NCBI GenBank assembly: GCA_965261925.1
Contig: OZ253486.1
Span: 4,431,565-4,495,564 of the forward strand
Length of the DNA stretch: 64,000 nt
Source of the DNA: Bin87 sp965261925
GTDB taxonomy: Bacteria > Chloroflexota > Dehalococcoidia > Lucifugimonadales > UBA3495
Direction of reading: 5' to 3'
This document shows, piece after piece, positions 42,149 through 51,379 of this stretch. Both the position numbers and the translations under genes were made by a program. The notes beneath the pieces are model-generated. The model searched no databases. It saw only the letters and a program-made list of their open reading frames with translations, and was not told the DNA's origin. Position 1 is the first letter of the stretch; the number at the start of each line of letters is the position of its first letter.

Positions 42149-43513
42149 ATGCCGATTGTCCATGAGACCGACCGGGGCCACCGACCTGTCGTTAGCCGTC
42201 ACATGACCAGCCAAGTATCCCCAACAGCCAAACGTGTTTCCAGGTGGCGCCGGAAGTCCGCGTACTGGCGGGTGTTGGCGTTGACCTGCGTGTGCGCTGC
42301 GCTCATACCGGTGGCAGGTTATGAGCGGGACGCCGTCGCTGCGGCAACTGCCCCCTACCGGTTCAGCGCGCCCGGATGGGAGTTGGCCAACCTGCCCGAC
42401 AAATGGATCCGGATGCTGCTTGCGACACCGGCGGCCCTGGCGCGAGACCCGGTACCCACACAACGGGTGGCGGATGTGCACGAATTTTTCGCGGTGAGCC
42501 GGTCGCTTTGGTCGACCGGCCAACAGCTGCTGGAGTTGCAAGCCGCAACGACGATCGCGCCCGAGGATAAAGACGGCATTGCCTCGCTCCAGGAACGGCA
42601 GGCCAGGTTTCGGAACCGTAGCGACGAATTGCGCCCTGCGGTTGAAGACACCGTGGAAACGACGATTGCGGCAACGCTGGAGTCGTTGGGATTTCGGGCC
42701 TGGACCGGACCCTTTCCGCCGGTGGACACGGTGTTGTCCGCGTCTCCGACGATCCTGGTCACCTCGCCGCGTGACCGCATCGAGCGACGGGGCAACGTAA
42801 CTTTGAGAACCGGCCTGACGAACGAGCAGCGGGAATGGATCGAATCGCGAGTGGAAAACCAAACTGACCTCTCGGCCCTGGTACTGAATACCGGGGGTAT
42901 CGCGCTGTACCCATCCATCGTCGTGCCCCACGGGGGTTTGGACTTTGCGCTGGAGGTGGTTGCCCACGAATGGGTGCACCAATGGCTGTGGTTTCGCCCG
43001 CTGGGGCAACGGTATTTTGATGGTGGGGACGTAACCGCAATGAACGAGACGGTTGCCGACATTGCGGGCAAAGAGATTGGCGAGCTGGCCCGGATGCGAC
43101 TGGACCGATATGCGCCGAGCTCTCCCGGAACGCACCTGCGCCAGCCCCCGACAACCGACAACGATGCCGACGTTAGCCGGCCCCGTTTTGACTTCCAGGA
43201 TGAGATGCGCGCGACCAGAATCCGAGTGGACGAACTGCTGGCCGCGGGCGAAGTGAACCATGCCGAGTCGTACATGGAGGAGCGGCGCAAGTTGTTCGTA
43301 GCCCAAGGCTACCGGTTGCGCCGGTTGAACCAGGCGTACTTCGCATTCCACGGCACGTATGCCACCACCGGCGCGGCCGGCGTGAGCGTTGTCGGACAGC
43401 AGATCCAGGAACTGCGACGGCGCAGCCCGACCCTCGGCGATTTCCTGCGCACCGCCGCTGAGTTCACCACTCCCGAGGAGCTATCGGAGTACCTGGCGAC
43501 GCCGGCTCCGTGA
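42149..43513 (+). CDS. Putative membrane-anchored zinc metalloprotease (HExxH)
   Basis: 454 aa. A transmembrane segment VLALTCVCAALIPVAG lies at about residues 44-59 (a shorter start at the ATG near 42203 is possible). The metal site is VVAHEWVHQWLWF (HEWVH, about residue 272) with downstream ETVADIAGKE (about 300-309) supplying the third ligand, as in gluzincins. Large helical C-terminal half. Unknown family; protease activity is inferred from motif only. Confidence 0.65.
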   Translation: MPIVHETDRGHRPVVSRHMTSQVSPTAKRVSRWRRKSAYWRVLALTCVCAALIPVAGYERDAVAAATAPYRFSAPGWELANLPDKWIRMLLATPAALARDPVPTQRVADVHEFFAVSRSLWSTGQQLLELQAATTIAPEDKDGIASLQERQARFRNRSDELRPAVEDTVETTIAATLESLGFRAWTGPFPPVDTVLSASPTILVTSPRDRIERRGNVTLRTGLTNEQREWIESRVENQTDLSALVLNTGGIALYPSIVVPHGGLDFALEVVAHEWVHQWLWFRPLGQRYFDGGDVTAMNETVADIAGKEIGELARMRLDRYAPSSPGTHLRQPPTTDNDADVSRPRFDFQDEMRATRIRVDELLAAGEVNHAESYMEERRKLFVAQGYRLRRLNQAYFAFHGTYATTGAAGVSVVGQQIQELRRRSPTLGDFLRTAAEFTTPEELSEYLATPAP

Positions 43514-43542
43514 GCGCGGGCCGCAAGGGCGGTTCGTCGGCG

Positions 43543-44028
43543 TCACGCCGCTTTCAGAGCGTCCTCCAGGAGCGCGAGCGCCGTCCGGGCGAAAACCCAC
43601 ATGTTCGCCTCGCGGTCGGGGCTGCCCGTTTCCAACGTCTGGGAGCGTTCCACCGGGCCGGCGACGCCAAAGCAGGCGTGACCATAGTTGTCGCCGTAGC
43701 GGTTCCCGGTGGGTCCGCTGGCCCCCGTTTCCGCCAGAGCCCAGGTGGTGCCCAATCGTTCGCGGGAAGTCCGGGCGTTCAGCAGGGCGTAGTATTCCGT
43801 GCTGGCGCGGTGACCCTCCATCGCCGATTCGGGCACCTGCAACAGGCCCGCCTGCGCCACCCGCGTGTATACCACCGACCCGCCCACATAGTAGTCCGAG
43901 GCGCCAGGTATCGATACCAGCGCGGCCGAGATCAGACCGCCGCACGAAGACTCCGACACCGCCAAAGAGTCTCCACGTTCTTTCAGCACCGCCGCCACCG
44001 ACGCGGCCAAGTCGTTCAGTTCGCCCAT
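43543..44028 (-). CDS. CinA C-terminal domain / nicotinamide-nucleotide amidase-like
   Basis: 161 aa. VSESSCGGLISAALVSIPGA (the SES..CGG motif with active-site Ser/Cys, about 24-43), YYVGGSVVYT, ALAETGASGPTGNRYG (about 97). Only the amidase domain is present, as in stand-alone PncC-type proteins that deamidate NMN. Upstream genes are on the same strand but 79 bases away. Confidence 0.85.
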   Translation of the reverse strand: MGELNDLAASVAAVLKERGDSLAVSESSCGGLISAALVSIPGASDYYVGGSVVYTRVAQAGLLQVPESAMEGHRASTEYYALLNARTSRERLGTTWALAETGASGPTGNRYGDNYGHACFGVAGPVERSQTLETGSPDREANMWVFARTALALLEDALKAA

Positions 44029-44107
44029 TTCGGTTCCTCCTGTGTCATTTGTCCAGCCTCGGTAATGCTCCCGGTGGGAACGCCCGCCGCGCGGGAAACC
44101 AGCGCGG

Positions 44108-45334
44108 TCACACCCATGGCAATCGTTTCGAAAGGGTTTTGGCCGATTCGGAGGTCGGCAACCCGTTTTGTTCCATGAGCATCAGCGCGAGTTTCCGAAA
44201 CTCCTCGCGGTCTCTTCCGTTGACGACGGCCTGCTCGTGGGCTTCCGAGATTACCACGGGGTACCCGAGGCCGAGTTCGCATTGTCTCGCCAGCATGGAG
44301 TGTCCCAGTGCAAGCAACTCGGGGTCCTCGGCGACCCAGTCGGGCACCTCGACACGGGCGACTTCGGTGCCGCTGTTCACGTAGTAGAACCGGCTCCACT
44401 CGGTACCCACCGCCAGGTCAAGGGCGAAGTGCGACGCGCGGCGACCCGTTTGATAGAGCGGCGAGCGGTGGCCCGGTTCCAGCAACGCATCGAACAGTTC
44501 CCGGTCGTCGAAACCCGCCGCGCTGTCACACTGGGCCAGGTCGGACCGGCGCGCGCTGCAACGTCGGGTGCACTCCGCCACGTTGCTGACGCACAGGCAA
44601 GCGCGGACGGCTCCGGCCACTTCCGTGGTCTGAGGTCGGGAAGTGTAAGCGGCCAGCGCCACCCGGCGCCGGCCTCGGGAAGCCGCACGCAGCCGGGCCA
44701 ACGCTGCGCGCAGACGATTATTTACCAAAGTATCCAGAACGTACCTGGGGTAATTGCCGCGCTGCAGGTCCCAGAATGCCAGGGTGCCGTCAAGCAACGC
44801 CAGCATCGGCACGTCCGGCGACGACGACGCGACGGCATCGGCCAGCCGTTCCACCTCGCGCACCGTGCGTAGCGCGCCCAGCAGTTGGCCGGAGATCGGG
44901 GTTTCACCCCGGGAGCCGTCATCCGGGCGCAGGTAGAGATCGCCGTCGCCGGTGGCCAGGGTTGGCTCGCTGAAAAACTGGCAATCGGGAAACGCGCCGT
45001 AGGTTATGGCGCACCCGCCCAGGTTGATCAGGTAACAGCGCAGCGGCAGGTGGCGGTCCACGTCGATGTGGGAGCCGTCCACCGAGACCGCCATCCAGTC
45101 CCGCGGCGGGGATGGCGGCGGGATACTGGCCAGCAACCCCTCATCTCCGGTGCGCGCCGCGATGAACGGGCGACCACCCGCGGACGCGGTGCGCCGGCCG
45201 GCCTCATCGGCAGAGATGGCTGAAGCCCGGTCCAGCGTGTCCGCGAACCTTTGCCGGCGCGATCTCGCCGTGGCCGACAGGTGGCCCATGGCTGACATCA
45301 TCTGGCTGGCCGTTTGGCCGAAATCCAACGCCAT
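44108..45334 (-). CDS. NurA-domain nuclease-like protein
   Basis: 408 aa from ATG 45334; a longer frame is not protein-like. NurA-like fold: DWMAVSVDGSHIDVDRHLPL (first catalytic Asp), PMLALLDGTLAFWDL (second Asp, about residue 190), YYVNSGTEVARVEVPDW and VISEAHEQAVVNGRDREEF at the end. NurA acts with HerA in archaeal end resection; no herA gene is adjacent. It follows selB by 50 bases. Confidence 0.75.
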   Translation of the reverse strand: MALDFGQTASQMMSAMGHLSATARSRRQRFADTLDRASAISADEAGRRTASAGGRPFIAARTGDEGLLASIPPPSPPRDWMAVSVDGSHIDVDRHLPLRCYLINLGGCAITYGAFPDCQFFSEPTLATGDGDLYLRPDDGSRGETPISGQLLGALRTVREVERLADAVASSSPDVPMLALLDGTLAFWDLQRGNYPRYVLDTLVNNRLRAALARLRAASRGRRRVALAAYTSRPQTTEVAGAVRACLCVSNVAECTRRCSARRSDLAQCDSAAGFDDRELFDALLEPGHRSPLYQTGRRASHFALDLAVGTEWSRFYYVNSGTEVARVEVPDWVAEDPELLALGHSMLARQCELGLGYPVVISEAHEQAVVNGRDREEFRKLALMLMEQNGLPTSESAKTLSKRLPWV

Positions 45335-45384
45335 CTCGGTTCTATCGCGAAATCGTGGCTCAATCGCAGACCGGATCGCGGCGG

Positions 45385-47250
45385 CTACCGCAGCACCCGC
45401 TCGTCGCCGACACGCCTGGTGATGCGCTGCTGGTCCAGGTATTCCAGCAGGGGAAGGACGTACTTCCGGCTGGTGCCGAAGATGGTCCGCGCGTTGGCCA
45501 CCGTGACATTCCCGTTGGCCTTCAGGTGATCGACGATGCGGCCGGCCATGTCCTCGTAGGCCGCCGTGGTGAACACCACCGTCTCGTTGACCTTCACCAC
45601 GTCGCCCCGTTCCTGAAGGTGCGCCAGCAGTTCCGGGTCCACCGGGCGATCGGTTGGAGGCGACCAAGGCTCGGCGGCCAGGGTGGCCAGGTACGCGGCG
45701 ATTTCGGATTGCTGCCCGTCGCTGAGTTCCACGCTATGATCCGGCGTTCGCACCAGGCCGTTGTCATCGGTAATGGCCCCCTCGTCCGAAAGACGCGCGG
45801 CGGCGCGCAGGTAAACCGGCTGCGAGACGCCCAAACGACTGCGCAGTTCCTGGGGCGGAGCGCCCCGGCGCAACGGGTACTGGTTGTGGTAGGCCTGCAG
45901 CGCGACCTGCGCCTGGTTCCGCAGAATGTCCCAACCGCGCCGAGAGTAAATCACCGCGTCACCCTGGACACCCATCTCGCCCAATGCCACTATATCGTCG
46001 GAATCCACCAGCACGCCGATGCGTTCCAGCACTTCCTCGTTGGAGAAATTGGAGCGCTGGGACAGGGTTCTCAGGTCGCACGGCCCCATCTGGTCGGCGA
46101 TGGTGAGGATGACGTCCTCGCTGGCGCCGGCGTCCAGCACGGTCAGCTGTTCCAGCACCTCGGGGGCGAACCGGCGGTGCCGGCGACGGGGGTTGGGATC
46201 TGCCACCTGCCCGCCGCCCAGGGTATCCTCGGACGACCGCAGGACGAAGAAGTCGCCCTTGACCATGGGCACCGGATCGTCCAGCAGCACCTGCACCCAA
46301 CCTTCGCTGCCCGGTTGCAGCCGGTCGGCGTCGAGGAGGCGCACCCTGCCGGTGGTCTCGCTGGTGAAGAGGTGGAAGGTCACACCTTCGTTGTGCTTCA
46401 GGGCGTGGGGCGCGCCTTTTACCATGCGCAGGTTGGCGTCGAACCGGCGGGTGGGCCGCAGCCAGCCCGGGTTGGTGAGCACCTCGCCGCGCATCACGTC
46501 GTCGCGAGAGATGCCCGACAGGTTCAAGGCCAATCGCACCCCGGGCGACGCGGCGTCGAGGCGCGACTTGTGGCTCTGCAAACCGCGGATGCGCGCCTGG
46601 CGTCCCGACGGAGCCAACTGCATCTGCTGGCCCACCGCCACCGAACCGTCGATCAACGTTCCGGTGATCACGGTGCCGAACCCGCTGACCGTGAAACAGC
46701 GGTCGATGGGCAGGCGAGGCCGTCCCAGATCTCGACGGGTCTCGGTGTCGTTCAGGATGCCGTCGATGCTGGCCTTGAGCTCATCGATGCCCTCGCCGGT
46801 GTACGCGGACACGGCTACCATCTGGCAGCCCTCGAAAGCGGTGCCGACCAGGGTATCCTCTACCTCGGCCTTGACCAGTTCCACCAGTTCCTCGTCAACC
46901 AGGTCAACCTTGGTGATGACCACCAGGCCCCGGCGGATGCGCAGGATGTCCAGGATCGCCAGATGCTCCCGGGTCTGCGGCATCACGCTCTCGTCGGCGG
47001 CCACGATCAGCATGGCCAAGTCGATGGCCCCGACGCCGGCCAGCATGTTCTTGATGAACCGCTCGTGTCCCGGCACATCCACGATGCTAACCTCGCGGCC
47101 GCTGGGCAGCGTCATCCACGCAAAACCCAAGTCGACCGTCATCTCCCGTTCCTTTTCCTCGGGCAGGCGGTCCGGATCAATGCCGGTGAGAGCCTTGACC
47201 AGCGTGGATTTGCCGTGGTCCACGTGTCCGGCGGTTCCGATGACGTACAT
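45385..47250 (-). CDS. selB: Selenocysteine-specific translation elongation factor
   Basis: 621 aa. GTPase motifs GTAGHVDHGKSTLVKALTGI (residues 5-24), DVPGHERFIKNMLAG (about 79), ITKVDLVDEE (about 133). C-terminal winged-helix domains that bind the SECIS element are present (the part after about residue 370). Length and order fit SelB. No selA, selD, tRNA-Sec or obvious selenoprotein gene was found in the window, so the rest of the pathway must lie elsewhere. Confidence 0.92.
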   Translation of the reverse strand: MYVIGTAGHVDHGKSTLVKALTGIDPDRLPEEKEREMTVDLGFAWMTLPSGREVSIVDVPGHERFIKNMLAGVGAIDLAMLIVAADESVMPQTREHLAILDILRIRRGLVVITKVDLVDEELVELVKAEVEDTLVGTAFEGCQMVAVSAYTGEGIDELKASIDGILNDTETRRDLGRPRLPIDRCFTVSGFGTVITGTLIDGSVAVGQQMQLAPSGRQARIRGLQSHKSRLDAASPGVRLALNLSGISRDDVMRGEVLTNPGWLRPTRRFDANLRMVKGAPHALKHNEGVTFHLFTSETTGRVRLLDADRLQPGSEGWVQVLLDDPVPMVKGDFFVLRSSEDTLGGGQVADPNPRRRHRRFAPEVLEQLTVLDAGASEDVILTIADQMGPCDLRTLSQRSNFSNEEVLERIGVLVDSDDIVALGEMGVQGDAVIYSRRGWDILRNQAQVALQAYHNQYPLRRGAPPQELRSRLGVSQPVYLRAAARLSDEGAITDDNGLVRTPDHSVELSDGQQSEIAAYLATLAAEPWSPPTDRPVDPELLAHLQERGDVVKVNETVVFTTAAYEDMAGRIVDHLKANGNVTVANARTIFGTSRKYVLPLLEYLDQQRITRRVGDERVLR

Positions 47251-47324
47251 GGCAGTCAGTCCGAAGTTGGTATATCGACCTCAAAGGTTGGGTCTGGTGT
47301 GGCCGCCATTATACTTGAGACGGG

Positions 47325-47361
47325 GAACGAAAACGCCGGCGCTTTCACTGGAGCGCCGGCG
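47325..47361 (-). terminator. Rho-independent terminator after the alcohol dehydrogenase gene
   Basis: Perfect 10-bp stem CGCCGGCGCT / AGCGCCGGCG (47334-47343 with 47352-47361), 8-base loop; on the minus strand it is followed by TTTTCGTT. It separates the dehydrogenase transcript from selB. Confidence 0.75.
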
Positions 47362-47387
47362 TCGTGTGCAGTAATTAGGTCGGTTGG

Positions 47388-48479
47388 CTAGTTGTCGAAA
47401 TCGGTGATCACGCTGCGGCGCACGCTCTGCGCCTTCATGTCGGCGAAAGCCCGGTTGATCTCTGAGAGCGCCAGCTCCTGGGTCACCAGCTCGTCCAGCT
47501 TCAGCCGGCCCTGCTTGTAAAACTCGATGTACCGGGGCATGTCGGTGCGGAACCGGTTGGAACCCATGGTGCAGCCCTGGATGGCGCGACCCCGCCGCAG
47601 GAAGTTGCCGGCGTCGAGCTCGATCTTGACGCCTTCCGGCACCATGCCGATGATGGTCGCCATGCCGCCCGGCCGGAGCATGTTGTAGCAGTCTTCGGCG
47701 GTCTGCTTGAGGCCGATGGCCTCGAAGGAGTAGTCAACGCCGCCGTCGGTCAGGTCCATGATGCGCTCCGCGACGTTGCCGGCCGTAGCGTCGATGACGT
47801 CGGTGGCGCCGAACTCCCGAGCCAGGCCGAGCTTGTCCTCGGTGGTGTCGATGGCGATGATGCGCAGCGCGCCGGCCAGCGCGGCCGCCTGCACGCAGTG
47901 AATGCCGATGCCGCCGCAGCCGACCACGGCCACGGTACTGCCCGGCTCAACCCGGGCGGTGTTCAGCACGGCGCCCAGACCCGTAGTTGCGCCGCACCCA
48001 ATGAGCGCCAACTGCGGGAAGGGAATGTCGTCGTCGACCTTCACCAGCGCGTTCTCGTGGACGAGCATCTCCGCGGCGTAGGCGCCCAGCTGGGCGAACT
48101 GGGTGATGGCCTCACCGTCGCGGCGCAGCCGGGGCGGATCGTTCGAACTACGGGTCACGGCGGTGCGCGTGCACAGGTAGGGCTGTCCGCGCGTGCAGTA
48201 TTCGCAGATGCCGCAGAACACCGACAGACATGAGATCACCCAATCTCCCGGCTTCACGTAGCTAACCTGTTCACCCACCGCTTCCACGATTCCGGCCGCC
48301 TCGTGGCCGAGGATGCAGGGCATGGGCGTCGTGTAGAGACCCTCGACGAAGTGCAGATCGCTGTGGCACACGCCGGATGCGCCGGTCCGTACCAGGACCT
48401 CCCGGGGCGCCGGGGCGTCAACCTGCACGTCTTCCACGGTTACCGGTTGATTAACTTCCCGCAAAACTGCTGCTTTCAT
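47388..48479 (-). CDS. Zinc-dependent alcohol dehydrogenase (class III/ADH-like)
   Basis: 363 aa from ATG 48479. Catalytic zinc GASGVCHSDLHFVEG (about residue 38) and GHEAAGIVEAV; structural zinc lobe CGICEYCTRGQPYLC (about 91-105); Rossmann VAVVGCGGIGIHC. Typical long-chain or aromatic alcohol dehydrogenase, usually NAD-dependent and forming S-hydroxymethylglutathione/mycothiol-like adducts in related enzymes. Upstream palindromes suggest transcriptional control. Confidence 0.9.
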   Translation of the reverse strand: MKAAVLREVNQPVTVEDVQVDAPAPREVLVRTGASGVCHSDLHFVEGLYTTPMPCILGHEAAGIVEAVGEQVSYVKPGDWVISCLSVFCGICEYCTRGQPYLCTRTAVTRSSNDPPRLRRDGEAITQFAQLGAYAAEMLVHENALVKVDDDIPFPQLALIGCGATTGLGAVLNTARVEPGSTVAVVGCGGIGIHCVQAAALAGALRIIAIDTTEDKLGLAREFGATDVIDATAGNVAERIMDLTDGGVDYSFEAIGLKQTAEDCYNMLRPGGMATIIGMVPEGVKIELDAGNFLRRGRAIQGCTMGSNRFRTDMPRYIEFYKQGRLKLDELVTQELALSEINRAFADMKAQSVRRSVITDFDN

Positions 48480-48542
48480 TCGAACCCCCTCAGGTGGCGG
48501 TTGTAGCAAATACTTTGATCGATGGGCACTCCGAAAAATAAG

Positions 48543-48573
48543 TGATCGGATCAATCAATGAGTGATCCGATCA
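48543..48573. promoter_or_regulatory. Two tandem 11-bp palindromes, probable operator
   Basis: TGATCGGATCA (48543-48553) and TGATCCGATCA (48563-48573): each is palindromic about a central base, and they are reverse complements of each other, centred 20 bp apart (about two helical turns). They lie 64 bases upstream of the dehydrogenase start. The TGATC-N-GATCA shape is like GntR/FadR-type sites. Confidence 0.6.
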
Positions 48574-48747
48574 ACGCAGCCGCAGGTTAGCATCGGCCGC
48601 CGGCGAGCGTCAACACGACGACAGATCAGGCCAGTATCATCCGGTCATCATCGTAAGCAGCGCAAGGACACGGCAATCCCGCAATGGTGTGACCATTTTG
48701 GCCGCGCATTGCAATCGTTTTGACGGGAGTGGCGCGCGTCGTCCCAA

Positions 48748-49089
48748 ATGGCCAGAGGATTGCGCGGCGCCCCTGCCCAGGCAGGGGGGCCAATAGGAAG
48801 AATATACGAGATTGAGATCGAATTGCCCGACTACACCACACGAAAGTACAAGCGGTCAACCTCCAGGAAACGTAGCAAAAAGAGCCGCAAGGCTGCAAGC
48901 AACAAAACATCGACCGCCAAATCCACCAATCGCCAACGTGGCGCGAAACAGAACGTCAAAATCACCGAGATGACACCGAAACGCACCAGAGGGCAATCCG
49001 ACACGCGGCAGTCCAAGCCCGAGTCCCGGCGCGCCGCACAGAAGCGCGTTCAGGAAAACGCGCGAACACTGCAAATGCCGCTTTTCTGA
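48748..49089 (+). CDS. Small basic protein with C-terminal QMPLF
   Basis: 113 aa from ATG 48748, poor ribosome site, so the start is uncertain. Residues about 18-33 (RIYEIEIELPDYTTRK) look like a beta hairpin; the rest is a Lys/Arg/Ser/Thr-rich disordered region ending ENARTLQMPLF. The last five residues match the Q-x-x-L-F form of the beta sliding-clamp-binding motif. AT-rich and lying at the island edge. Could be a spurious frame. Confidence 0.35.
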   Translation: MARGLRGAPAQAGGPIGRIYEIEIELPDYTTRKYKRSTSRKRSKKSRKAASNKTSTAKSTNRQRGAKQNVKITEMTPKRTRGQSDTRQSKPESRRAAQKRVQENARTLQMPLF

Positions 49090-49354
49090 CGTGGATACCC
49101 GATAGTCCGCGTCAACAACGATCCCAACGACCCGCGGCCGGTTTGCCTCTGGTAGCACAGAGGCCCCGGCCAATTTTTGCGCCCTGCCACCCACGTCCAA
49201 ATCGCCCATCATTAGCCACGACCGTCGGTCTTCCACGCCAATGGCTGGACCGACGTCACCACACCTAGCCCGCCACCGGATCTCACGGAACGGTCATCAA
49301 CGTGATACATTCACCCGCGATACGTTCCCAACAGCGGACTGCCAGCAACCAGGT

Positions 49355-50654
49355 ATGGAAAGTCCAGATCAAGAGCAGCATTCCTCGCCGGAACTCCCCT
49401 TCCGCGAGACGCCTGAGCGGGTTTCAGATCAGCCCGACGCCGATAGCTCCGCACGTCATCGTGAGAGGAACCGAATGCTGCTGCACTACATCGAACTCAT
49501 TTCCGAGTACCAGGACTCCCGACGCTCCGAAGATCGTCGGGACATGCCGTCAGACACCGACACGCCACAACAGGACGCCCCCGATATGCCCCCTCCACCG
49601 GAATTGGTCCAGTCAATCCGAGCCGCCGGCGGCGACCTGCCCGCCTGCGACGCCGTCATCATCCACAACCTCCGGCAACTAAGCCAACAGACGGGACGGG
49701 ACGCCATCCTGTACGCCGGGGCGTTCCAGCACGGGGACCGCGGGCCGTCTCCCGACGCCATCATCAACGAAGACGACATCGCCACCCTTGGCGACATTCT
49801 CGACAGGCTCAACCGGCAGGACGAGTTCCCCGACCCGAACCTGAGCTTCCACCCCCTGCCTCATGGAGCCCACACCGAGGGGCCGTACAGCGCCACACGA
49901 CCGAGGGGTCACGGGTTCCAACCGAGAAAATCCTCAGTTGGACCTGATCCTGCACAGCCCAGGCGGCACCCTGCCGGCCACCCAAGCTATCGTCAGAGCC
50001 CTCAGAGGCCGCTATGAACACATCCGAGTGTTCGTTCCCCAGCGCGCCATGTCGGCCGGCGCGATGCTGGCCTGCGCCGCGGACCAGATCATCATGAGCG
50101 GTTTCGCCTCGCTCAGCCCGACCAACCCGCTGGTGATCGTCCCGACCATGGGTGGTTCCATGATGGTGCCGGCCCAGGCCGTGGTGGACGAACGCAACGA
50201 ACTGTTGCGCCGTCTCCAAGGCCCCGACGGTACCAGCGAGGACCTGATGGCCCTAGTGACACAACCGCCGGGCATGTTCCACGACGCACGCCGGATCATC
50301 TCGGAGTCCCGCCTCACTTTGGGCGGATGGATCGACCGTTACTCACGCGACCCGAACGCGCCCCGCGCAACCACCGGCCAGCACATCGCCGACCGGATTT
50401 CCGCCTACTACGGGCACCTGGGGCACGCCAGCGTCATCACGCTCGACGACCTCCGCAGGTACGGCCTCAACGTTGACCACCTGAACAACCACCCCAAGCT
50501 GCAGGAGTTCTGCATGACCGCGTTCCACGCGGCGCAGGTCGCATTCATGCTGACCGACACGGTCAAGGTTGTAAGATGCCATGCGGGTCCGGCGAACGGA
50601 TCGGGCACTCCGGACACTCCAACCAGTCAAAGCGACAAACCGGGATTGTCTTGA
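49355..50654 (+). pseudogene. Serine dehydrogenase proteinase (SDH/ClpP-fold) gene broken by a 109-bp insertion
   Basis: 5' part from ATG 49355 runs to INEDDIATLGDILDRLN, then the frame enters nonhomologous sequence. The 3' part (frame shifted by one) continues NRENPQLDLILHSPGGTLPA with the active-site loop and RAMSAGAMLACAADQIIMSG (Ser nucleophile with the AMSAG motif), then PTNPLVIV. Removing 49816-49924 joins DRLN to RENPQLDLI in frame; CAACCG is present at both ends (49810-49815, 49919-49924). As it stands the gene cannot make the full membrane-associated protease. Confidence 0.75.
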
Positions 50655-51379
50655 ACGCCGCAGTAGCGCGGCACAGAGGTCTCTGCTTGGCATACCTTCC
50701 AGCAGCGACGAAAACAAGGCATAACGCTCAGGCCGCCCCTGCAACCGTCTAGTCGTTCTGAACCAAAGCCGACGCCTCCTGTCCAGAAGGCGACCTCGTC
50801 ACCCCATTGAGCAGTAGCGTAACCGCGAGTAGAGACGCACCCGTCGAGAACTGGAGACGTTCCAAGGGATTCAGCCTCTGCAAAACTGGCCCGAGAAAGC
50901 CATTCGAACGCCGGAGCGTCGTTCAAAATACGCCAAAGGAACTCGGTGGATCCGGGCTAAGGACAGCGGTTCGGTGCTTCGGCAGGCCCAGTTACGCCCA
51001 CGGCACCCGCCACTACTACGGCACCTGCGATGCCGACGCCGAACGCCGAACGCCGAATCATCACGACCCACCAGTTCATCAGCAACTCCGAGAACCTGGT
51101 GGCGTGGTAAGGACTCACGGCCGGTAGCGTTCCCTGCCTGGAGGCGCTGGAAGCCCTACTACCGACCCGAGGGCAGGGCCCTCTGAACAGTCGCAGGATA
51201 TCTCCGCGGCCCCGGCGCGAGAATTTGAGGCATCCCCCGGCGTTTGTCATCAGCCCAACCACCCCAGAAGATGGGATAGCGAAAGGGACCGGTGCCACCT
51301 GCGGTAACTATTGCGTTACAATCTCAGCGTATTCACTCCCCACCGAAAACTAGAGTAATAAATCACCAGGGAGAGATCA
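50655..51379. other. Stretch without a supportable gene
   Basis: About 725 bases between the broken proteinase gene and the GHKL operon. Short frames exist on both strands but none looks coding. A GAACGCC-type short repeat occurs near 51040-51060. TACAAT at 51317-51322 could be the -10 box of the downstream operon. Nothing else recognised. Confidence 0.4.

Noticed and set aside
45355..47391. 678-codon open frame antisense to selB
   Set aside because: It is the mirror of a clear SelB coding sequence; long antisense frames are common in GC-rich codon usage and this one has no domain likeness.
49816..49924. GGGTTCCAACC in the 109-bp insert looked like a tRNA T arm
   Set aside because: The loop is out of register and no acceptor or anticodon stem can be drawn.
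49241..50017. Treating the two frames of the SDH-type protease as two separate genes
   Set aside because: The family core is split in the middle of a strand, and removing the inter-repeat segment joins the frames exactly.
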